Shown: positions 59,017 through 64,000 of the stretch, piece by piece | Layout of the letters: every line of letters starts with the position of its first letter | Numbering within the stretch: position 1 is the first letter of the stretch | Assembly (NCBI GenBank): GCA_041389725.1 | Contig: JAWKRG010000012.1 | Coordinates: 1 to 64,000 of the forward strand | Direction: 5' to 3' | Source of the DNA: Polyangiaceae bacterium | Lineage (GTDB): Bacteria; Myxococcota_A; Polyangia; Polyangiales; Polyangiaceae | DNA length: 64,000 bases | Made by a program: the position numbers and the translations under genes | The notes under the pieces: generated by a model | The model's database searches: none | What the model saw: only the letters and a program-made list of their open reading frames with translations | What the model was told of the DNA's origin: nothing

Positions 59017-60342
59017 GTGTCGACGTACCTATTGCTCGGGGGGATCATCGCGCTGGCGGTACTGCTTTGGCTATTGTGGGAGTGGCGCGATGGAGTGCGC
59101 GAAGCCAAACAGCGAGACGCAGCCGAGGATCTTGCAGCGCTCGGCGACGTGATACCGCCCTCCCTCCATCCGGTGATCGATCCCAACCTTTGCATGGGGT
59201 CGGGGGCATGTGTGGCCGTTTGCCCGGAGCATGGGCCCCTTGGCTTGATTGCGAATCGCGCTGTGCTGGTGAATCCGCTCGGCTGCGTGGGGCACGGTGC
59301 GTGTGAGGCGGCCTGCCCAGTGAGCGCCATCCGGCTGGTGTTCGGCACACGCACTCGTGGGCTGGAGCTGCCGAAGGTGAGCGCGAGCTTCGAGACGAAC
59401 CAGCCCGGGATCTACATCGTCGGCGAACTGGGCGGCATGGGGCTGATCCGAAACGCCGTCAGTCAAGGTGCGCAGGCTGCGAAGAACATCGTCCGGGGCA
59501 GTGATAGCGGTGCGCAACGTCGTGGCGCATCAGGCGCGTTGGATGCGGTGGTCATTGGTGCGGGGCCTGCGGGCATTTCCGCGACTCTGGGTCTGCTCGA
59601 AGCTGGGCTGACGGTGCAGCTGGTCGAGCGCGACACTCTGGGCGGGACCATCACCCACTACCCCCGGGCGAAAGTGGCCATGACAGGGGATCTCGACTTT
59701 CCGCTCTTTGGCCGAGTGAACAAGAAGACCATGTCCAAGGAGCAGCTGGTGGAACTCTGGGAGCAAATCCGACAGAAGTGCCAGCTGCCGATCGTCACAG
59801 GCCAGCTCATCGAGACCATTCGCTCCGAGGCGGATGGCATGTGGAGCGTGGAGTCGACGACTCAACGCCTACGCGCGGCAAACGTGGTCCTGGCGCTTGG
59901 CCTGCGCGGCAGCCCGCGCAAGCTGGGCGCACCCGGAGAGGAGTCGCCCAAGGTCACCTATCGGCTGATCGAGCCCGAGCCTTTCGAGGGCAAACACGTG
60001 TTGGTCGTCGGCGGTGGCAACAGCGCGGTGGAGTCGGCGCTTTCGCTGAGCGACTTCGGGCGCTGCGCCTCAGTCAGTATCAGCTACCGACGTGACGCCT
60101 TCGCGCGCTGCCGAGGTGACAATCGGCGTCGCATCGACGAAGCCATTGGCGCAGGTCGCGTCAAGGCGTTCATGCCGTCGACGGTCACCGACATCGCGGC
60201 GGATCGAGTGGTGCTCGAGAACGGCAGCGGCGCACACACCATTCCCAATGACGCGGTGATCGTCCAAATCGGCGGCACTTCGCCAGCGGATCTGCTCAAG
60301 ACCTTCGGCGTCGAACTGGTCACCAAATACGCGGAACGCTGA
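59017..60342 (+). CDS. Membrane-anchored ferredoxin-flavoprotein oxidoreductase
   Basis: A 441-residue protein starting at GTG 59017. One N-terminal helix (STYLLLGGIIALAVLLWLLW) anchors it to the inner membrane. Two [4Fe-4S] motifs follow: CMGSGACVAVCPE and CVGHGACEAACPV (about residues 60-105). The rest is a thioredoxin-reductase-like flavoprotein with the FAD motif VVIGAGPAGISATLGLLEAG, the NAD(P) motif VLVVGGGNSAVESALSLSD and the closing IVQIGGTSPADLLKTFGVEL. It lacks the CxxC redox pair of thioredoxin reductases. It probably moves electrons between NAD(P)H or quinones and the cytochromes of the cluster, 108 bases upstream. Confidence 0.88.
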   Translation: MSTYLLLGGIIALAVLLWLLWEWRDGVREAKQRDAAEDLAALGDVIPPSLHPVIDPNLCMGSGACVAVCPEHGPLGLIANRAVLVNPLGCVGHGACEAACPVSAIRLVFGTRTRGLELPKVSASFETNQPGIYIVGELGGMGLIRNAVSQGAQAAKNIVRGSDSGAQRRGASGALDAVVIGAGPAGISATLGLLEAGLTVQLVERDTLGGTITHYPRAKVAMTGDLDFPLFGRVNKKTMSKEQLVELWEQIRQKCQLPIVTGQLIETIRSEADGMWSVESTTQRLRAANVVLALGLRGSPRKLGAPGEESPKVTYRLIEPEPFEGKHVLVVGGGNSAVESALSLSDFGRCASVSISYRRDAFARCRGDNRRRIDEAIGAGRVKAFMPSTVTDIAADRVVLENGSGAHTIPNDAVIVQIGGTSPADLLKTFGVELVTKYAER

Positions 60343-60412
60343 GGCCCGCCCAGATCGTGCGATCCAGATCGTGCGACCCGGGTGGAACGACCCAGGTCGC
60401 GCGCGGGCGTTG

Positions 60413-60769
60413 TCACAGTCGCACGCCCAAGCTGCGCAGGGTGAGCCCGAAGCTGACGGAAAGAGCGTTGGCGGCGAGGGAGAGCAAGAGCGCCTTGCGC
60501 ATGGTGAGCTTCGAGAACAGCAGGCGATAGGCGAGCACCTCCACGGCGACGGCCCACGCTTCGCTGAGCGCGAATCGATAGGCGTAGGTCAGGCCAAAAT
60601 CGGTGAAGACGAACCACACCGCCGGATGGCTCGCCAGATTGGCGAGGAGGACGCAGGCGGCGCGCCGCAGCCAACTCGACTCGAGCTTGCGCAACAGCGG
60701 TACGAGCAGGAGCCCTTCGCTCGCTGCGGTGACGACGAAGGCGCGGAACCAGAGATCGACGTAGCTCAT
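60413..60769 (-). CDS. Small integral membrane protein
   Basis: A 118-residue protein with about four hydrophobic segments (FRAFVVTAASEGLLLVPLL, AACVLLANLASHPAVWFVF, ALSEAWAVAVEVLAYRLLF, ALLLSLAANALSVSFGLTL). It carries no charged active-site pattern. The gene is convergent with the flavoprotein gene and faces the lipoprotein gene at 60881. No family is recognised, though the NLxSHPxxW motif is reminiscent of small membrane proteins of unknown function in Bacteroidota and myxobacteria. Confidence 0.65.
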   Translation of the reverse strand: MSYVDLWFRAFVVTAASEGLLLVPLLRKLESSWLRRAACVLLANLASHPAVWFVFTDFGLTYAYRFALSEAWAVAVEVLAYRLLFSKLTMRKALLLSLAANALSVSFGLTLRSLGVRL

Positions 60770-60880
60770 GGGGTCGCGGGCGGCCGCAGCGTAGTACGGC
60801 TCGGGCCTTTTGCGTGGCCGAGGGTCGTGCTAAGGGGCCGGCCGGTGCCGGGGCTCGGAAAGGCCCGGGAAGGTGGCGTC

Positions 60881-61885
60881 ATGAACAAACAAGGTGCTTT
60901 TGCCTGGCTTGCCGCGGCGATGTTCGCAGCGGCCTGTCAGATCTCCGCCGGGGATGCTGCAAAGGACGCGCCCACGGGGCAGGCGACCCAGGCGATCTCG
61001 GCAAGGGGCTCGCTACCCGATGCCTACGAGCTGTCGATTCCCTGGGGCGGACCGCAGGGGTTCACACTTCGACAGGCCGAGAGCGAAAGCGTGGCCTACG
61101 GGCCGAACGCCGTGGCAGTGGCGGCCGATGGCAGCAGCCTCATCCTCGACCGTCTAGCAGGCCGCATCGCGCGCGTGTCCCCAAGCGGTGGAGTCAGCAC
61201 CTTCGCAGCGGTGGCCGTCGACACCGAGGATCTGGTGGCCGGAGCCGAGAGCGTCGTAGCGTTCAGTCCAGTGCGTGCACGCGCCATCTTCTTCGATGGC
61301 GCTGGGACTTCCGTGGGTGAGCTCGCAGTCCCGCGGGAGTTGCGCGAGATCACGCGCTTGTCTCTCGCGCCGTCCCGTCGCTTGGTGGCGCACACGGGAT
61401 TTCAGGAGAGCCTAGAGTTGGGCAGCCCTTCAGCGCCGATGGCGTTGGAGGTCACCCTGGCCGGAAAGCGCGAGGGCAGCTATCGACTGCCCGACGGCAT
61501 GGGCGTGGCCGTGCGGGCGATCGGCGGCCGCGCCGAGCTGCTCGTGATGCGGCAGCGCGAGGGTTCGGCCCGCAGCCAAGTGGAGCGGAGCTTCACCCTC
61601 GGAGGCGAGGTGACCGCGGGTCGCGTGATCGGTGGCAGTGGCAGCACGGTGTGCGTGCGCACGGAACGAGTCCGTTCGCTGCCGCAAATCGAGGTGTCGC
61701 GGCGCATCGTCTGCCTGGATGCCACCGACGGCAGCGCGCGCCTTTCGCTGGTGCTGCCGCCGCCCGGGATCTACCAGCCCCGCACCGAAGCCGCGATTGC
61801 AGCTGGGCGGCTGAGCTTCATCGTCGCGACCGAGAGTGGCCTCTTGCTGCACAACCGTCGCATCGACGGGGAGGTGGCACCATGA
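60881..61885 (+). CDS. Lipoprotein with propeller-like repeats, coupled to a NlpC/P60-like gene
   Basis: A 334-residue lipoprotein; ATG 60881 opens the signal peptide MNKQGAFAWLAAAMFAAAC. The mature part begins with a short linker and then shows repeated beta-strand blocks (VAVAADGSSLILDRLAGRIA, RVSPSGGVSTFAAVAVD, AIGGRAELLVMRQREGSA), consistent with a beta-propeller that surveys a ligand or surface. There is no enzymatic motif. The stop overlaps the next start (ATGA), so the two proteins are probably made in matched amounts and act together at the cell envelope. Confidence 0.75.
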   Translation: MNKQGAFAWLAAAMFAAACQISAGDAAKDAPTGQATQAISARGSLPDAYELSIPWGGPQGFTLRQAESESVAYGPNAVAVAADGSSLILDRLAGRIARVSPSGGVSTFAAVAVDTEDLVAGAESVVAFSPVRARAIFFDGAGTSVGELAVPRELREITRLSLAPSRRLVAHTGFQESLELGSPSAPMALEVTLAGKREGSYRLPDGMGVAVRAIGGRAELLVMRQREGSARSQVERSFTLGGEVTAGRVIGGSGSTVCVRTERVRSLPQIEVSRRIVCLDATDGSARLSLVLPPPGIYQPRTEAAIAAGRLSFIVATESGLLLHNRRIDGEVAP

Positions 61886-63450
61886 TGCGCGCGACGTCGC
61901 TTCTGCTCGGCGCCGCGGCGCTCGCGGCTGCGTTGGGTGCCTCCTGCACGGCGCGAGCGATCACGCGCACCGAAGCGCTGGTCCGTGCGCGTGCCTTCGC
62001 CTACCACCCTTGGCGCATGGGGCCCGCGAACGCCACCGCCAGCTGCAACGCGGCATACAAGAGCGTCTACGCGCCGGGCGACTACTTGGGCTTGCCCTAC
62101 GACTGGGGTGGGTACATGTCGCTCTTCACCTTCGATCAGCAAATCGCATCCGGCTACGGTGCGGGCTCCTATCCCGCCGATGGCATCTTGGACTGCACCG
62201 CAGGCCTCGATTGCTCCGGTTTCGTCAGCCAGTGCTGGCAGGCGGGGCACTACACCACGAGCAGTGTCGATCAGATCTCGTCGGTCATCGCGCAGAACGC
62301 GATGCTGGCTGGCGACATCTACAACGACGCGGGCAACCACATGGCCATGCACAGTCACCTGCTCGGGAGCGGTGAACCCGCCCTCTACGAGTCGGTGTTC
62401 TACAACGTGCACTACAGCCTGCCGGGTTGGAGCTGGCTCAATGGCTTCGTGCCGCGGCGCTACACGAACATCAGCGGGAGTTCCGCCGCCCAGCCTGATG
62501 GCACGACGGACAAGCCCATCGTCATAGGGTCGCTGCCCTTCGTGGACTCGCGCAACACCGCTCAGTCCCTGAGCGACGTGCTCGATGGTTGTGCCGCGAG
62601 CCCCTCCACGAAGGAAACCGGCCCCGAGTACATCTATCAAGTCGCCATCACCCAGCCCGGAAAGCTCACCGTGAGCGTCCAGGACGACGTGGGCGTGGAC
62701 ATCGACGTGCACCTGTACACCTCGATGAACACGAACGATTGCGTTGCGCGCGATGACACGACGCTCACCACCCAGGTCGACTGTGGCACCTACTACGTCG
62801 TGGCGGACACCTTCGCGAGTGCCAGCGGTTCCTACGCGGGTCAGTACTCGCTGAGCGTCACCTTCCAGCCCACGGGCGGCAGCTGCGGCAGCGGTCCGCC
62901 GAAGTATGCATTCAAGGGTGGCCTGGGCAGTCCCTGCGCGTACCCGGGCAATCAGTCGCTGCCCTTCTGCAATCCGAACTTGGGTGCGGACTCGTGCTTG
63001 TACACGCAGACGTCCAGCTTCTGCAGCGCGCCCTGTGCCACGGACGCAGACTGCAGCGCGCTCTCGGGTGGTTGCTGCCGCAGCATCGGCAACGGCGAGA
63101 AGTTCTGTGTGCCTGCTGCGCAGTGTGGTGGCGGTCCGACCGATGCTGGAGTCACGCCCAAGCCGGACTCGGGAGATCCCGTCGACGCGGGGCCCGGCAG
63201 CGCCGGTTTCGCTGGCGCTGGGGCCGGACCGGGCACCGCGGGGAGTGGTGCTTTCGGTGCCAGCAGCGGCACCGGGGCGGGCACAGGCTTCGGTGGGTTC
63301 GGTGCGCTGTCCAGCGGCGGCGGCAGCTCCGCACCTCTTCAAGCCGGCGATGACGGCGGTTGCGCTACGACCGGTCGCTCGTCCAGCGGCGGAGGCTGGA
63401 TCGCGCTACTCGGATTGGTCGCACTGTTTCGGCGGCGTCGCGTCTGCTGA
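61882..63450 (+). CDS. NlpC/P60-like hydrolase with PPC domain and MYXO-CTERM tail
   Basis: A 522-residue secreted protein. Near residue 110, LDCSGFVSQCW carries the catalytic-cysteine pattern of NlpC/P60-type peptidases, and a His lies in AGNHMAMHSHLL about 45 residues later. Residues about 235-335 (YQVAITQPGKLTVSVQDDVG, VDIDVHLYTSMNTNDC) form a pre-peptidase C-terminal (PPC) beta-domain. A Cys-rich module (CSAPCATDADC, GGCCRSIG) and a Gly/Ala-rich stretch follow. The end, CATTGRSSSGGGWIALLGL continuing VALFRRRR, is a MYXO-CTERM-type sorting signal with invariant Cys, hydrophobic helix and Arg cluster. It probably cleaves peptidoglycan or a peptide at the surface. ATG 61882 overlaps the previous stop. 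Confidence 0.85.
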   Translation: MMRATSLLLGAAALAAALGASCTARAITRTEALVRARAFAYHPWRMGPANATASCNAAYKSVYAPGDYLGLPYDWGGYMSLFTFDQQIASGYGAGSYPADGILDCTAGLDCSGFVSQCWQAGHYTTSSVDQISSVIAQNAMLAGDIYNDAGNHMAMHSHLLGSGEPALYESVFYNVHYSLPGWSWLNGFVPRRYTNISGSSAAQPDGTTDKPIVIGSLPFVDSRNTAQSLSDVLDGCAASPSTKETGPEYIYQVAITQPGKLTVSVQDDVGVDIDVHLYTSMNTNDCVARDDTTLTTQVDCGTYYVVADTFASASGSYAGQYSLSVTFQPTGGSCGSGPPKYAFKGGLGSPCAYPGNQSLPFCNPNLGADSCLYTQTSSFCSAPCATDADCSALSGGCCRSIGNGEKFCVPAAQCGGGPTDAGVTPKPDSGDPVDAGPGSAGFAGAGAGPGTAGSGAFGASSGTGAGTGFGGFGALSSGGGSSAPLQAGDDGGCATTGRSSSGGGWIALLGLVALFRRRRVC

Positions 63451-63474
63451 CTCGACGCTGCAATCGGGCGTCGC

Positions 63475-63900
63475 TCATCGCGCGGGGCCCAGCTTGGCGA
63501 TGGCGTCGCGCACGTCGTCCGGCACGGGCACCTTTGCGCCGGTTGCGTAGTCCACCAGGACGATCACCGACGAGCCGCGAGCGCGTAGTGCGTCGTCGCC
63601 AGCGCACAGCACCGCGTAGTCCATGGTCAGACTCGTGGTGCCGAGCTTGGTGACGCGACAGCCGACTCGCACGTGGGCCGGGTAGGTGATGGGTCGCAGG
63701 AAATCACACGTGGTCGTGGCGAGGATTGGGCCGATGCTACGCGGGCCGGCCGCGTCGACTCCGATGCGCTCGAAGGTGCGAATACGAGCCGACTCGAACC
63801 AGGCGAAGTACCGCGTGTTGTTCACGTGGCCAAGGGCATCCATTTCGCCCCAGTGCAGGGGGAACTCGATGACGACGGGGAAGTCTGCCAGCGGCTGCAT
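63475..63900 (-). CDS. Hotdog-fold acyl-CoA thioesterase (4HBT family)
   Basis: A 141-residue cytoplasmic enzyme of the hotdog fold. WGEMDALGHVNNTRYFAWFESAR holds the catalytic-acid region of the YbgC/4-hydroxybenzoyl-CoA thioesterase group (D-x-x-G-H-V-N-N), and the hydrophobic helix SARIRTFERIGV follows. It hydrolyses acyl-CoA or acyl-ACP thioesters; the chain length is not predictable. It is convergent with the MYXO-CTERM gene, 24 bases away. ATG 63900 lies close to the family's usual N-terminus (PLADFPVVIEFPLHWGEMD). Confidence 0.9.
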   Translation of the reverse strand: MQPLADFPVVIEFPLHWGEMDALGHVNNTRYFAWFESARIRTFERIGVDAAGPRSIGPILATTTCDFLRPITYPAHVRVGCRVTKLGTTSLTMDYAVLCAGDDALRARGSSVIVLVDYATGAKVPVPDDVRDAIAKLGPAR

Positions 63901-64000
63901 GGCGGCAGGCTAGGGGCCCGCCCTGGCCATCGCAACCCGGACTTGGTGACGCAGGGCGATCGCGAGGGTGCGGCGCCGGCCGCCCACATCAGTTGCAGGA

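Overview
The window is a high-GC bacterial chromosome segment that most resembles a myxobacterium (Myxococcota, probably Polyangiales). The basis is indirect: about 19 predicted lipoproteins, many with Gly/Ser/Ala- or Asp/Ala-rich linkers after the lipobox cysteine; one protein ending in a MYXO-CTERM-type tail (Cys, Gly-rich hinge, hydrophobic helix, Arg cluster); paired ArsA-type ATPases; a sigma-54 activator; and many Cys-rich secreted proteins. No rRNA or ribosomal gene is present to fix the taxonomy.

Layout. 1-23.6 kb: mostly single genes for cell-envelope and secreted proteins. These are two paralogous Cys-rich lipoproteins flanking a retropepsin-like lipoprotein, a rhombosortase-like protease translationally coupled to a VIT-vWA protein, a metallophosphoesterase, an esterase lipoprotein, a pentapeptide-repeat protein, a decayed MDR dehydrogenase, a zinc-ribbon membrane protein, a tandem rhodanese, a PAS-GAF-GGDEF diguanylate cyclase and an exported GH94-like protein. 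23.6-26.4 kb: an AbiEi/AbiEii toxin-antitoxin operon with two matched operators, then a truncated four-helix-bundle gene, an array of repeated tRNA-Asp 3' ends with terminators, and the intact tRNA-Asp(GUC). 26.5-30.5 kb: a vWA lipoprotein, a zinc-ribbon membrane protein, an intact four-helix-bundle gene and a 390-bp block of 19-bp tandem repeats.

30.6-35.7 kb is a five-gene operon with overlapping reading frames: phytoene-desaturase-like flavoprotein, CTP-dependent polyprenol kinase-like protein, UbiA prenyltransferase and two ArsA/Get3-like ATPases. It looks like an isoprenoid-lipid pathway combined with a tail-anchored-protein-type ATPase pair. 35.8-42.2 kb carries a PNPOx-fold protein, a large PhoU/DUF47-like protein, a POT-family transporter, a metzincin lipoprotein and a PlsC acyltransferase. 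42.3-45 kb is a compact sigma-54 circuit: a sigma-54 activator gene divergent from a helix-hairpin-helix lipoprotein gene, with a -24/-12 promoter, a 22-bp palindrome at enhancer distance and a terminator.

45-52 kb holds a beta-propeller/di-haem peroxidase operon, small Cys-rich lipoproteins and fetAB. 52.1-60.3 kb is the most striking region: 17-, 23- and 10-haem c-type cytochromes, a five-helix b-type-cytochrome-like membrane protein, an outer-membrane beta-barrel protein and a membrane-anchored ferredoxin-flavoprotein. Five of these six genes are nearly continuous. The set has the parts expected of an electron conduit from the inner membrane to the cell surface, with a composition I do not recognise from Mtr/Pio/Omb-Omc systems. 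The window closes with a coupled lipoprotein/NlpC-P60-like MYXO-CTERM gene pair and a hotdog thioesterase.

All functional calls rest on reading motifs by eye; no searches were run.
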